Origin: Xestospongia muta
Taxonomy: Eukaryota; Porifera; Demospongiae; Haplosclerida; Petrosiidae
Assembly (NCBI GenBank): GCA_963693285.1
Contig: OY848920.1
Span: 7,515,135-7,579,134, forward strand
Direction of reading: 5' to 3'
DNA length: 64,000 nt
Below are positions 1 to 12,400 of the stretch, in pieces. Position 1 is the stretch's first letter; every line of letters begins with the position of its first letter. The notes under the pieces are model-generated. The model saw only the letters and a list, made by a program, of their open reading frames with translations. It was not told the DNA's origin and searched no databases. The translations under genes were made by a program, and so were the position numbers.

Positions 1-175
1 CATTGGCTGCTAAAAATCACCAGAATTTCAAACCAGGCTATAACATTTATACTATAAGAGTGACAAGTGTATTATAAGGGTATGTGTTACTGTATAGGCT
101 TGTAAATATAAGAAAATTAATGCTGATACATCAACTCAATTACAAGCACATTGTAATCCTAGTGAGGGCACATCT

Positions 176-1441
176 ATGACCATTCATGAGGTATGTGAAT
201 AGGAATAAGTTATAATGAACTTCATATATATTGTAGTGTGCCAGATAATTTTATATTTTTGATCATTTTTTACAAATTTCACATATTTCATTGCTATACT
301 CTCTTATATTTGTACATGTACAAAATCAGTTTGAGTGATATTGGTGATAAATTACGTGAGTGGATGTTTCTTAAAGGATTAAAATCAAGTCAACTAAACA
401 TTAACACTTTAAGAAAGACATCAGTATCATTTATATATACTTTCACTAAACTCATTCTATAGCAAATTAATCATAACATATACTTTTAAGTATTGTTTCT
501 TTCACAAATGACATTCAGCTTGCCCAAAAATGAGAGTCCATAACACTATGGAGCCAATCAGAACTGTGTAATCTAGGATTTATTGTATACACTAGTATAT
601 TATACCTTTTCTATATCCTAGCTTCCTCAATATCCACAAACATTATCATCAGAAATAGGACATCAGTGGGTACCAATTACCACAGGTATACAACATCCTG
701 TAAGTTACATAAGTTAAAAAATGGATCTATTTTAAGGTTACTTTATTTGAATCATTGATCATACAAAAATGGATGTATCCTGTAATCTCCTCTAAATTAT
801 GCATGTTTCATAATAGTATTTGAAAGTCTTATAATAATTTTTTATTGCTTATCTTTAATAACATTCATAATACAGGTACCTACTTTTGCTCCATGCCAAG
901 CTTTACAGACTCTTGGACAGCAAAATATTGCTCCAATACAAACACGTATGACTGATCATATATACAACTATTATAGTTTTGTTATTTCTTAGAACCTGTC
1001 CATTTTCGCCCAATAACAGTGGTTTTGCAAGAACAACAAAATGTAATTATCTTTTACTTTTTAAAAATATATTTTCATTTATATTTTACAGGGGACAGAA
1101 GAATTATCATATGTTAGACGTTTGAATAAAGAATGTTTTGCTGCTGTGTCTGTTTCACTAATGTTAATGATAATTTTTTTAATCATTGGAGGACCACTTA
1201 CTTTAGGATTTACCATCTCTGGTATGGTTTGCCTTACAAAGGTATATATCTCTCTTTAATAAGTTATTATATACGATTCATACAATTTCAGGCCTCTTAT
1301 AGAGGTGTTGGTAACAAGAAGAGAAACTTTAATGAATGGGGCTGTGGTTTGCATATAGCAGGTGGCATATTTGCTGTATACTCAGCTCCTATATGGGGTT
1401 GTGTAGTTGGATTGGTTGTTTGTTTAATAACTATACTCTAA
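176..1441 (+). CDS. 3' exons of a small two-TM membrane protein gene
   Basis: I do not recognise the family. Five exons join in frame: 622-699, 876-945, 993-1042, 1092-1241 and 1292-1441 (TAA), with GT-AG introns and matching phases. The encoded part starts with a proline/glutamine-rich stretch (LPQYPQTL..., VPTFAPCQAL...). It ends with two hydrophobic segments, one around AAVSVSLMLMIIFLIIGG and one around GIFAVYSAPIWGCVVGLVVC, separated by a basic loop containing NKKRNF. A cytosolic Pro/Gln tail followed by a two-TM hairpin resembles dispanin/CD225-type or other small tetraspan proteins in layout only. A possible upstream exon 176-190 (ATG ACC ATT CAT GAG, donor gtatgtg) is in the right phase, but the true start may lie before the window. 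Exon structure is well supported; function is unknown. Confidence 0.6.
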
Positions 1442-2120
1442 AATGAAAGTGGATTTGCTTCAAATATAGACTATGTTAATAGATTATATTTCTATTATCT
1501 CTGTATCTCTGTAGTGTGAACACAGTAAACATTAATTCTATAATAATTAGTAACAAATATTAACATTGTTTATTCACAAGAACTTTTTGTGAGCTTGTAA
1601 TTTAATTTTTGTTTCCGTATTCTAAATGGATAGTTTTAATATTAAATAGATACCAAAGAATATTTTACATTGATTGAATTCAGCTGTAATTAATTATGTC
1701 AGGAGAATTGGAAATAGCCAGTATGGCAGCAAAATTGGACCAAAGTTATTAAAGTATAGATCTAGTAGTGTTTAAGTCAATTAAAAAATAGGTTGGTCTA
1801 ACTTTAGCTACAATAATTAAAACTTTTTATTTGCGGAAGTCTCCATACCGAGCCTCACCCAATTTCATTGCAAAATGCGGAAGGCTCTTTTTGGCACCAG
1901 GAGCTATTACAAAAGCATTCGCTTTTGTTTGCATCGAACATTCTTTCTAAATGGCTCATGATCATTTACTTACCTCTAACGATTCTGAGGTATTGTTCCA
2001 GATGATGGAGGGTATAGACAGTGAGTTTAGCGACCACGATTTTGATGGCTTAATGACAAAAATGATGATAATTGTTTTTTTACATAAAGAAGTAACTAGT
2101 GGTGCTACTACAACTCTTTG
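1442..2120. other. Intergenic, with a possible truncated transposase start
   Basis: There is no clear gene. From about 1820 the base composition becomes less AT-rich. A short open stretch begins at ATG 1952 (MAHDHLLTSNDSEVLF...) and runs to a stop near 2120. Its acidic, Asp-rich start recalls the N-terminus of piggyBac-type transposases, but it is too short to assign. Confidence 0.2.
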
Positions 2121-2124
2121 AAGA

Positions 2125-2222
2125 AATTATCAGCTTGCAATCTCTTCAGTACCTCATATAAATTATTAATGTGGTCAGCAACTGAAAGTCCAGTTACCAG
2201 GATGTCATCCAAATAATATGTT
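2125..2222 (-). pseudogene. Reverse-transcriptase fragment (Ty3/gypsy-like)
   Basis: On the minus strand this reads YYLDDILVTGLS... followed by a stretch ending VLKRLQAD. It contains the Y-x-DD core of retroelement reverse transcriptase and the helix that follows in Ty3/gypsy RTs. It is about 32 codons long, with no flanking pol sequence. The longer remnant at 24370-24745 matches it closely, so both derive from the same element family. Confidence 0.6.
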
Positions 2223-2239
2223 AAACAATATCATTCAAC

Positions 2240-2400
2240 GTATAAAGCATGTCCAAATGACATGCTTTATACATTGATGTAAGTTGTCAATCATGCATTG
2301 GAATATAAAAGGTGCTAATAATTTTAATGCTAATTTATGTGACAATATTGTCACATATTATAATATGTATAAATATATATATATATAATTATATATATAT

Positions 2401-2449
<49 letters not shown>

Positions 2450-2780
2450 AAGACAAAATTTTGAATTATCATTCATTTACTAAAGAAAACAATTAATTTA
2501 GGCAAACGATTGTTGTATATACGTGAAGGTATATGATAGAATATTGCTTATGGTATCTGTGTCAGTGACATTAAACATGGCCATTGCTAAATAATATCTC
2601 ATATATTAACTATATAATAGATTGTTTTTTTCTCTCATGTATGATAATAAATGTTTCCTTAAATTTAAAATCCCATTAGAAAAGAATTACAGTAAACATC
2701 CATGTACAAACATGTGATCATACTCGGTGGCACATCAGGGTCTAGTTTCAAAGCAACAACTTTAACTGTAGGCAGAGTTT
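2240..2780. repeat. Repeat unit with TA microsatellite, paralogous to 5100-5730
   Basis: This stretch holds a (TA)n tract at about 2365-2445. Its flanks (for example gtgaaggtatatg near 2523 and gggtctagtttcaaag near 2740) recur in order at 5100-5730. The second copy carries an inserted MITE at 5249-5492 that is absent here, so this copy preserves the empty site near 2515. Confidence 0.6.
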
Positions 2781-2890
2781 GGTATGTCATGGTATTATAA
2801 TTATTATGTTCATATGCAATTACTTTCTTTCCTTCTCAAGCATTCATTACAACAAGTCTGTGATTAATTAAGAAGTTACCAGTTTAACTC

Positions 2891-3000
2891 AGATGAAATC
2901 CCACTCTTGTTGCCAGCAATGGTAGTCCAGACATTAATGACTGTAACATATATGTTGATGGTATTATTATTACTTCATTTGGTACTAACTCTTATGAAAT
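2891..3000 (+). pseudogene. Remnant of a fibrinogen-related gene
   Basis: The + strand reads SNGSPDINDCNIYVDGIIIT, matching the segment NAIPNINNCNTYVDGVTIT of the intact genes nearby (for example 34000-35139). About 35 codons are recognisable; flanking frames are lost. It marks an older duplicate of the family upstream of the first intact member. Confidence 0.6.
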
Positions 3001-3812
3001 TCTGTGACTCTTGTTTTATTCCATAAACATATATTTATATATGTGTGTTCATTATAATATTTTTTATTTTAAGATTGAAAATAACAAGTAGGAGGAGAAA
3101 TATTGCAGTTGTGATAGTAAGGAGGCTGGATAGCCCTCAGTATATTCAAAGGCATAGAAAACATTTTCAAATTTGGAGGGGAGGGGACTTTGTGCTCCCC
3201 TACCCATCCACTCTATACTCATTACACTCTTGTTTAATATCAGTATACCAACTGCTACCTCTCCTCATAATTAATTGACTAGATAAATAATTGTGTGTAG
3301 TTAATGTAATGAATCTATTACATCCTTTGATAATGATACTGTTTTAATATTTATTAACTATTATAAAATTGACAATTCATGTAACTAACTAACTATGTTA
3401 CTATATTTTTAGTGCTTAGCGCGGTCTATCACTATAAAATTTATTTTATACATTTCCAGCAATAAACATACTTATTAAGTACACAAGTTGTCATTCTATA
3501 GTAATTAGTAATCAAAACAAATACGTATGTTGTTATTGCTATTCAATGTATTTTCCAGGCATGGATGTCAAAATTGTGAATCAGTTAAAGCAACTAAACT
3601 ATTTTTAGTGATACTTGTTAATCAGAATTATTCAGGCTAAATAACAGATTAATTAGTATGCATGATTAATACATTAACAGCAGTTGCCTTGGCAATATTA
3701 TATATTCATGACATGTTAATTAGCGGTGTACTTGAAGCTATATATTACTGTAGCAATGATACAATTCTATATTTCACCACTCGTTTCTAGACAGAACTAG
3801 AAAAAGCTTAAA
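3001..3812. promoter_or_regulatory. Upstream region shared by three fibrinogen-related genes
   Basis: No gene is seen. From about 3110 to the ATG at 3813 the sequence is alignable with the regions before 8406 and 25872. Landmarks are cagtatattcaaaggcatag, acatttccagcaataaacat and gtcattctatagtaattag. A TATA-like gctatatattactgtagcaatg lies at about 3736-3757, some 70 bp before the start codon, and also occurs (as gctataaatactg) before the gene at 25872. This implies that promoter and gene were duplicated together. Confidence 0.45.
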
Positions 3813-4856
3813 ATGAATATAATTGTTTTTTGTTGTCTAATTGCTGGTCTACAAATTGTTGCTAGTGAAGGCTCCTCTGTTTGTATGGCTGACTGTACTA
3901 GTCTACTAACTCCATGTCCTCCCTCACTCTATGAACAATACTGTTGTATACCTAGTAACAATGGAAAGAAATTTAATGTGAAAGAAAATAATAGACTGAA
4001 TATGATACTCTGTCCATCTATAATACCAACATCTTGCAACAAATATGATTCTTGTAATGCCTTGCTCCAAGCCTTTCCTCTTGCTACTTCAGGTTATTAC
4101 ACTGTCATTTTAAGTAACGGTAGTATTATCACTGTCTATTGTGACATGAAGGGTAGTAACTGTGATAATAAGGGAGGCTGGATGAGAGTTGGATATCTCA
4201 ATATGAGTGAATCTGATGCTTCTTGTCCTTCTGGATTAACTTTTCGACAATTTAACAACATAGATCATGGGCTTTGTGGTCGACCTATGTCTTCATCTGT
4301 AACTTATTCTGCTCATGGATTTAATTACAGCAAAGTATGTGGCCAAATAAGAGGTTATCAGTTTGGTGTACCAGATGGATTTCCACCTTTAAATCTTGCT
4401 AAAGCTATTCCAAATATTGATAATTGTAACACATATGTTGATGGTGTTACTTTTACTTACGGCAGTAATCTTCATAAACACATCTGGACTTATGCTGGTG
4501 GTTCAAGAGAGACAGCAGGAGGAAATGATTTAAAACGTCCCTATGTTTGTCCATGTAATAGTGATAGTAGTGATACATATGCACCAGAATGGGTAGGTAA
4601 TGATTACTATTGTGAATCTGGATTACATTCATCACAATCTCACCACGAAGTATTATTCGCCAATGATCCATTGTGGGATGGTCAACAATGTAATGGAAAT
4701 GAAGGACCATGTTGTACTAACCCTAATATGCCATGGTTTATAAAGGCTCTCAATGAGACTACCACTGAAGATATTGAATTAAGAATGTGTGGTAGTGAAG
4801 ATCCATCAAATGATGAAGATACTCCACTGGATATTATTGAACTTTATATTCGATAA
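3813..4856 (+). CDS. Secreted fibrinogen-related protein (family member F1)
   Basis: A single-exon gene of 347 residues. Residues 1-18 (MNIIVFCCLIAGLQIVAS) form a signal peptide. A Cys-rich N-terminal part (about 20-85) is followed by a segment resembling the N-terminal subdomain of fibrinogen C domains: SGYYTVILSNGSIITVYCDM, then GGWMRVGYLNM near residue 123. The rest (CGRPMSSS, KVCGQIRGYQFG, DGFPP, NCNTYVDG, HIWTYAGG, CPCN, DYYCESG, LWDGQQC, CCTN, MPWFIKALNETTTEDIELRMCG) is a conserved Cys-rich module that I recall from sponge and cnidarian proteins rather than the canonical fibrinogen C-terminal half. Many NxS/T sites fit an extracellular protein. A recognition or lectin-like role is inference. 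An AATAAA follows near 4922. The start is fixed by the signal peptide. Confidence 0.85.
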   Translation: MNIIVFCCLIAGLQIVASEGSSVCMADCTSLLTPCPPSLYEQYCCIPSNNGKKFNVKENNRLNMILCPSIIPTSCNKYDSCNALLQAFPLATSGYYTVILSNGSIITVYCDMKGSNCDNKGGWMRVGYLNMSESDASCPSGLTFRQFNNIDHGLCGRPMSSSVTYSAHGFNYSKVCGQIRGYQFGVPDGFPPLNLAKAIPNIDNCNTYVDGVTFTYGSNLHKHIWTYAGGSRETAGGNDLKRPYVCPCNSDSSDTYAPEWVGNDYYCESGLHSSQSHHEVLFANDPLWDGQQCNGNEGPCCTNPNMPWFIKALNETTTEDIELRMCGSEDPSNDEDTPLDIIELYIR

Positions 4857-5130
4857 CTAATTTTACACTTTCATACTTTTGTGTTTATTTTCTCACTTTA
4901 CAGCTTATTGTTATTTTTTGTTAATAAATAGCCAGTTTTCATTTTCGGATATCATCATTGCCAGACAATTAGTGTTCAAACCTGTAGTCCGCAAAGATGA
5001 CTAACCAGTAATTACTGCATTGAACTATGCCTAAAACTATTGCTGTTGCTTTCAGACCTTGATGTGCATGTGACTACAATCACATGTTTGTACATGGATG
5101 TTTACTTTAATTTTAATGGTACTTTATGTG

Positions 5131-5180
<50 letters not shown>

Positions 5181-7100
5181 TAAAGACAACATTTAGGGTT
5201 ATCATTCATTAAGTAAAGTTAACAATTTATTTAAGTAAACAATGGTTGCACTGTAAAAATTGATTTGTTGATTTAACCAATATATTGTTATACAGGTTGC
5301 ATGTAGCAAATTTAGTGTAATGTGAAACTAAACATAATACTGTTTTGATTACTAATATACTACTGTTTATGTAACTAGTAGTATATTAGTCAAAAAAACA
5401 GTGTTATGTTTACTTTTGCATCATACTAAGTTTGCTATAGGCAACCTGTATAACAATATATTGATTAAATCAACAAATCAATTTTTACAGTGTGTACATG
5501 AAGGTATATGCTAGAATAATGCTTATAGTATACTGTGACATTAAACATGGCCATTACTAAATAATATTTCATATATGAATTATGTAAATTGTTCTCTCTC
5601 CTCATGTATGATTATAAATGTTATCTTAAATTTAAAAATGCCATCAGAGTTACAGAAAAAATCCATGTACAAACAAGTGATCATACTCACGCATGTACCA
5701 CAGGGTCTAGTTTCAAAGTTACAGCTTTAACTGAACACTAACCGTCCAGCAATGGTAATATTCGGACATGACCAGTGAATCACAATTTTTGTTTATGACT
5801 ATCACTAACGAATTGTAAACCAATTAGTGCAGCGAACCTGGTCAAGATATCATTTTCACATGATATAATAAACAATAGTTTATAATAGTTATAATAGTCA
5901 ATCAAACTTTATTAACTTATAAAAAGCCTAAACTCTACCTAATTTATATATATCTTATTTACAGAATTTAGAATAGAGAAAGCAACACTATTAAATTATT
6001 TAAAATTTACTTAAAATATGATGAAAATGTCCCATTTTCCTACTAAGTTAGAATATGCGAACTGCTTCCACCTTCTTCTATGTAAACTTGCTTCACGTTC
6101 TTTTTACTTAATGAGAAAGAATAGCTCACGTGGTGGTACAAAAAAACTTAATATTAGAGTATTACGGAATGACTTATTCACTTCGTCGTCGTCGTCATAG
6201 CAGTCCAAAATTGTCCATTGACATGACAAATGTGTGGCTCGCTCTAGTTCGCCCCACAATTTTTTTTCATTCATATTTATTTTGTTATAAGCAATGAAAG
6301 CTTATATACAAATGTAAAAATCAGAGAAAATTTAATTATTTTGGAACAATGAGTGATGCAATTGTAGCTATAATATTTAAAAATAATAACAACATACTGT
6401 ATACACACATAATGCACACACAACTGATGTTAGAACTTATTCATTATACTCATTATCTAACTGATATATTCATTATTTAACTGATGTTAGAACTTATTCT
6501 GATACAACTATTCTTTTTTTAAGTTGTGAAATGAACTGAAGACGTGTTCCATAGAAAAAGAAATGGTCAATCTGTAAACCTGTCACGATAACCTACATGA
6601 TGTAATAAATGTAGACAAACCATCCTTCTATAGGAAAATACATTTATGATCTGAAAAGAACAATGAAGGATATGTGTGCACGTGATCTACTTAATCTCTA
6701 AGACTTAAAAACAAAACTTTAAGTGCTTCTATCCACTTGGCCTGACCAAAAAAGGAATAATTACATTGAATAAAATATATTTTTAGAACATACCTAACTA
6801 ATAATAAACATATGACACTAATAGGTTCAATTACAAACTCAATCCATTATAAAGAGCAGTGTTGATGTCACAACAAGAATGACCATATAATCTTTTTATT
6901 CTGCTACAGTGTCACCTGTCATTGCCACATCAATAGTCATCAGTAGCGTTCTCTTGTTGGTCTACCTGCCATTCAAGCTCTGAGAATATTGTCACAAGTA
7001 CTCACAATTGATTACTCAAAGGATCATTGATTAATATCCAGCATTGTTTACAGGTCTAGGTACTTTCAAGGTCAGTTACGCTATCAAAATGAAGGCAGAT
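4857..7100. other. Non-coding, repeat-containing intergenic region
   Basis: No supported gene. It holds a TA microsatellite at about 5137-5176, the repeat unit shared with 2240-2780, and a MITE (listed separately). The rest is AT-rich unique-looking sequence with only short, unsupported open frames, such as a 60-codon one at 6018. Confidence 0.5.
5249..5492. mobile_element. MITE, CACTG termini, 244 bp
   Basis: Terminal inverted repeats of roughly 65 bp begin CACTGTAAAAATTGATTTG and end in the complement, with the motif tatacaggttgcatgtagcaaa inside each arm. The termini (CACTG/CAGTG) and a 2-bp flanking duplication (tg/tg) fit a non-autonomous CACTA/EnSpm-type DNA transposon. The insertion is absent from the paralogous repeat at 2240-2780. 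There is no coding capacity. Confidence 0.75.
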
Positions 7101-7119
7101 GTTCAACAATATTCCTTGT

Positions 7120-7750
7120 TTACTCCACAAAATGTCCCCCTTTCACTAAGGAAAGATTGCAGATGGGCTGATACAAATGAAGTCTCTAGGGGTTACTTCC
7201 AGAGATGACCAGCCAACTGATTGGTGCTCCTGAGTGCTTCAAAAGAAGGAGAAGTGATAGGCTAGCCAGTGAAGAAGGAGTACTTTGTCATATGGATAAT
7301 GTCCTTATCTTTGGAAAGAATTGTCAAGAACATGATGCTAGACTTCAGTCAGTACTGCAGAAGATCTTAACAGGAGGAGTGACTCTAAATAAGAATAAAT
7401 GTGAGTTCTTTAGACACTCTCTCCAATTTTTAGGTGATACAATCAATAAACGTGGAATTTCTCCAGAATCTAGTAAAACAGCTGCTATTCTCAAGATGGA
7501 AACACCCAAGACACTCACCCAACTTAGAATATGGTCAATCAGCTAGGGAAATCAGGCCTCATATGTCTGACCATTCTTGAGAATTTCAAGAAAGAGCTAA
7601 TGAAACCAGTCGTTCTAGCCCTATATGATCCTGCAGTTGAAACAAAGATATGTAAAGGTGGTTCTACACATGGATTAGGGGGGGGGGGGATCAAGTTACA
7701 GGGAAAAGGCAATCTTGACAGTTTACCAGCTCAAATTTTCCATTTCCGAC
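7120..7750 (+). pseudogene. Ty3/gypsy-like pol fragment (RT palm to RNase H start)
   Basis: Broken reading frames on the + strand show, in order: a degenerate RT N-terminus (LGVTSRDDQPTDWCS near 7185-7235), the RT core VLCHMDNVLIFG (about 7284-7320), the thumb-side NKNKCEFFRHSLQFLGDTI..GISPE, and an RNase H start (LALYDPAVETKI). Between RT N-terminus and core the central part is missing. A run of ten G interrupts the end. It is a dead internal fragment with no LTRs seen. Confidence 0.75.
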
Positions 7751-7800
7751 TTCGTCTTTCACCATTTGATCATTCCATTTCTCACCACATCCCTGAATAA

Positions 7801-8405
7801 CGTTTTTAGTGTAACATTTGCTAAATTTAGAATATAAAAAGTGTGAATTTAAAAATCATTTCAAGTTTGTCAGTATTATTAGAAAACTTCTTCATATTAG
7901 GGGGAGCGGGCTTTGTCATCCACCACCGACAGTATACTTATTACACTGTTGTTTAGTATGACTGTACCTACTGTTACCTCTCCTTATGGAGTAGACAGAT
8001 CATTACATGACATTGTGGTTAATGTTACTACTGTTGTAATCACTATTTTATTAGAAAATTGACAATTCATCTAACTAATTATCAAAGTTACAATATTTTA
8101 AATGCTTAGCGTTGGCTATCACTATAGAATTTATTTTTTTACATTTCCAGCAATCAACATATTTATTGAAGTACATAAAGTGTCATTCTATATTAATTAG
8201 TAATCAAAACAGTATACATATATGTACATGTTGTTAATACCATTCAATGTATTTTGCAGGCATACATGCCAGAAGTGTGGATCAGTTAAATTAACCAAAC
8301 CATTTTAACTGATACATATTAATCAGAATAACTCTGAGTAAATAACAGATTAATCAGTGCGCTACTGAACATGATATAAATAATTGTATACATGATTAAT
8401 TTGTA
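7801..8405. promoter_or_regulatory. Upstream region of pseudogene F2
   Basis: From about 7880 it aligns with the upstream regions of F1 and F3, but the last ~60 bp before the ATG differ. The TATA-like gctataaatactg block of the others is missing and is replaced by atgatataaataattgtatac. No gene is present. Confidence 0.4.
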
Positions 8406-9449
8406 ATGAATATAATTTTTTTTTGTTGTCTAATTGCTGGTCTACAAATAGTAGCTAGTGATGGCTCCTCTGTTAGTATGGTTGACTGTACTAGTCTACT
8501 AACTCCACATCCTCCCTCACTCTATGAACAATACTGTTGTATTCCTAGTAACAGTGGAAAGACATTTACTGTGAAAGAAAATGATAAACTGAATATGATA
8601 CTCTGTCCATCTATAATACCAACATCTTGCAGCAAATATGATTCTTGTAATGCCTTGCTCCAAGCCTTTCCTCTTGCTACTTCAGGTTATTACAATGTCA
8701 TCTTAAGTAATGGTAGTATTATCACTGTTTATTGAGATATGGAGGGTAGTAACTGTGATGGTAAGGGAGGCTGGATGAGAGTTGGATATCTCAACATGAC
8801 TGATCCTGGCAGCTCTTGTCCTTCTGGACTAACTCTTCGACAATTTAACAACATAGATCATGGGCTTTGTGGTCGACCTATGTCTTCATCTGTAACTTAT
8901 TCTGCTCATGGATTTAATTACAGCAAAGTATGTGGTCAAATAAGAGGTTATTAGTTTGGTTTACCGGATGGATTTCCACCTTTACAAGCTACTAATGCCA
9001 TTCCAAATATTGATAATTGTAACACATATGTTGATGGTGTTACTATTACTTATGGTAGTAATCCTCATAAACATATCTGGACTTATGCTTGTGGTGTGGT
9101 GGAGACAATTTCAGGAAATAATTACCTTATTCCTTTTACTTGTCCATGTAGCACTGACAGTAATGGTACATATGTACCAGAGTGGATAGGTAGTGATTAC
9201 TATTGTGAATCTGGATTACATTCATCACAATCTCACCGCGAAGTATTATTCTCCAATGATACATTGTGGGATGGTCAACAATGTAATGGAAGTGAAGGAC
9301 CATGTTGTACTAACCCTAAGATGCCATGGTTTATAAAGACTCTCAATGCAACTACCACTGAAGATATTGAATTAAGAATGTGTGGTAGTGAAGATCCATC
9401 AAGTGATGAAGACACTCCACTGGATATTATTGAACTTTACATTCGCTAA
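8406..9449 (+). pseudogene. Fibrinogen-related gene with two nonsense codons (F2)
   Basis: The sequence is collinear with the 347-residue gene at 3813 over its whole length and keeps signal peptide, CDM/GGWMRVGYLNM block and C-terminal Cys module. Two in-frame stops break it: TGA at about 8733-8735, in place of the Cys codon of VYCDM, and TAG at about 8953-8955, in place of the Gln codon of RGYQFG. The remaining frame is otherwise open to the TAA at 9449, so inactivation seems recent. From about 8737 onward it is nearly identical to 40079-40785 of F9, which lacks both stops. Confidence 0.85.
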
Positions 9450-12400
9450 CTACTTCACACTTCATGCTTTTACATATACAATGTTAAAATAGCATCACTA
9501 TCTCTGTCACCATTATTTTGTCAGGTTTGCCAAATGTGCCATGTACACTGTAAAAATTGATTTGTTGATTTAACTAATATATTGTTATACAGGTTATATG
9601 TAGCAAACTTAATATGCTGTGAAAGTAAACATAACACTGTTTTGATTCTAATATTATTAATATTATATTTATTAGTAATAAAAACAGTGGTATGTCTATT
9701 TTCACATCATATTAGTTTGCTACCTGCAACCTGTATAACAATACATTGGTTAAATCAACAAATCAATTTTTACAGTGTATGGTTACATAATTACATGTAA
9801 ATACATATCAATTTATTTGATGTAATAAAGTATTATGTACAGTTTTCATTAGTAATGTAATAAATCCACTATGGAATTGATTTATTATGTAGATAATTGT
9901 CATTAGAACTTTAAATGACGAGATGCTGAATCATAGCTATTTTATTCATACATATATACTATAATCTCTATATACATATACATATTCATACATGTATAAT
10001 GTAAGGGTACATGCAACCAAAATGTAATAAAACAACTAATCTGTTTATATGAGTTCCTAATTATGATTCTCTTATCTGAGTCTACTATGATTAAGTAGAA
10101 GAGAAGTAATTATAACTGTGATTATTATTAGGTAAATAATAAAGAAGTAGTTATTATGATAATCCTGATTTAGAAAAGTTCCTACAAAAATGAAACTCAA
10201 AACCATCAAGAAAATTATCTGTACAATCAGGTAAGACCATTCATTCATCTGTCAACTGATATATCTGTCCATCTGTTTATATCCCATTCATCCATTTGTT
10301 CCTATGTATATGTTCACATACACATACCTCTTCATCCTTCAATCAGTCATTTATTAATCCATCATTCTAGATCTAATAATTATAGACCAGATATTGTAAA
10401 CATAACTTTGACTAAACAACAAGAAAGTCTTAGCTAATAGATATCATCATGTAATACAAATCAATTGTGTGTCCATTGCTAGTCATATTTGCTATTGGAT
10501 CATGAAAAGAACAATTTCCTGAGTCAGCCGTTTTCCTGAGTCAGCACATTTTCCTGAGCTTATAGCATGCATATAGTAACATTTATGTTGCTAGAAATTA
10601 CTTAGAAACTATAGCTTTGAAGCTATTTTAACAATGACTTTTAACAATTGAAGAGCAAATTATTATAATTATGCTATAATCCAAATTAATTTTTATAAGA
10701 AATTTGAGTAAAAGTAGAAGACTCTAGTTTAACCCATAGTGTAGACAGTCTAAAACATGGCAGAATACGGATTCATGTCAGATCAATAAGATAACAAATC
10801 GTCTAGAGGTTTAGCTGGAAATCTATTATATATAATTAGTCTTGTGACCAGATGTCCATTTGGTTAATATGAGTTATAGAAGGTCATTAATAAATAGCAT
10901 AAAGAGTAATGACCAAGTTGAAAACCTTGTCTCACTCAAACATTACAGAATTATCTAGTCATGTGGCTAACTAAGTGATTTTTCGTAACCTTGTCTCTTA
11001 GGAAATTATGAGGCCTCTCTCCACTGGCTTGCATAGCTTATTGAGAGCCTGGAGAAAGACCAAACTAATTCTGTAAACTTTCATGTAGATTGAAGGAATC
11101 ATTTAATTAGACATACCAGTTTTATAATCAACCTCCACCAGAGAATTCAAGTTAATAATTAGTGTACAAATGGGATGATATTTGCAGACATATATGATGT
11201 TGTGAATTGCTTAATTTCTTCCACTAATCTATAGCCAATGTGCAATCAATTGGAAATCTATTGGTTGTCCTCTACACAGTCATTTAATAATATGTTAGTG
11301 TTGAGTCAGTTTCATTCTGAATAAATGTTACGTGTAAATACTCATTTATGTCTAAGATTAAAACTTATCCTCTAAATCTATCGGAAGTTATTGACTTCAC
11401 AGCTTAATTAATTTGCAGCAGTGTTTGTAGAAGAGAAATATAGGCAGAGAATCTTTAAGCACTATCAGTCACACCTAATGTTGTTATATGCATTATCATG
11501 ATCAGTCACTTTAATTTCATAAAACAATTTTTAAATTTATTTTTAAAATGTTTGTAATTTTGGCCTGGAATCATTTTCATGTGATTATTTCATGTACTTA
11601 GGGTTTATTTGTAATACATTACAAAAAGATTGATTAGTTTTCTTCACTTGTAGTGCAGTAGATGACATTTACAAAATGACAATTTTACCAGATGGTCAAT
11701 ACATTTTATTAGTGGTTTTAGTGTCAAAGTATATGTACAGATATATTATATAGAATGTTAGGTATTTATCCATATATATGAGTTATGTGAGACCATTATT
11801 GAAACATTATATATGTCACATGATAACAAGTGGGTGTGGTAAAAGCTATTACAGATGTATTGTGGGTATGTATATGGAAGTATTGTGAAAGAAATAGTAT
11901 ATGTGTTCTATGTAGCCTAGTAGTGAATGAGACTGAATTCAATTGTTTATACAAACAACTTTTATGGGTAGACATCATTGTTGACTCTTTTCAAGCACTC
12001 TTTCAATGTTACTCAAAGATAACAAATTTTATGGGTAGACATCATTGTTGACTGTTTTCAAGCACTCTTTCAATGTTACTCAAAGATATTTAAGAGATGT
12101 ACTATTTTGTCCAGTCATAATATAAGGTTTTAGATAAATATTCTCTCTGTAGATCTAGACTCCGTTTATATTATTGTTATGGATTGTATATAATGTTGTC
12201 TATCCATTTGTTTCTTTATTTATACATAATCATAATCATAGGCTCATATTTGCTAATCTAGTACTAGTACTGTCTTCTCGAAAGATTTTTGTATTAGCAA
12301 CTCAATAAAAATTTTTTGGAGCTAAATTTAATATACATACATATTGGAAAGTTTGTGTTATATATATATATTGGTGACAAACTTTACAATTACTACAAAT

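Noticed and set aside
4453..4710. Minus-strand and alternative-frame open stretches inside the fibrinogen-related genes (also at 26428, 26518, 31170, 31291, 34649, 38394 and 40292)
   Set aside because: Shadows of the conserved coding sequence, low-complexity Leu/Met/His-rich translations without family signature.
6018..6200. 60-codon open frame ending in poly-Ser
   Set aside because: The Ser run comes from a GTC/CGT simple repeat; no other support.
11796..12051. Overlapping open frames on both strands, conserved at 43134-43410
   Set aside because: Conservation reflects the recent segmental duplication; the + frame is altered by local duplication and indels between copies, so it is not under coding constraint.
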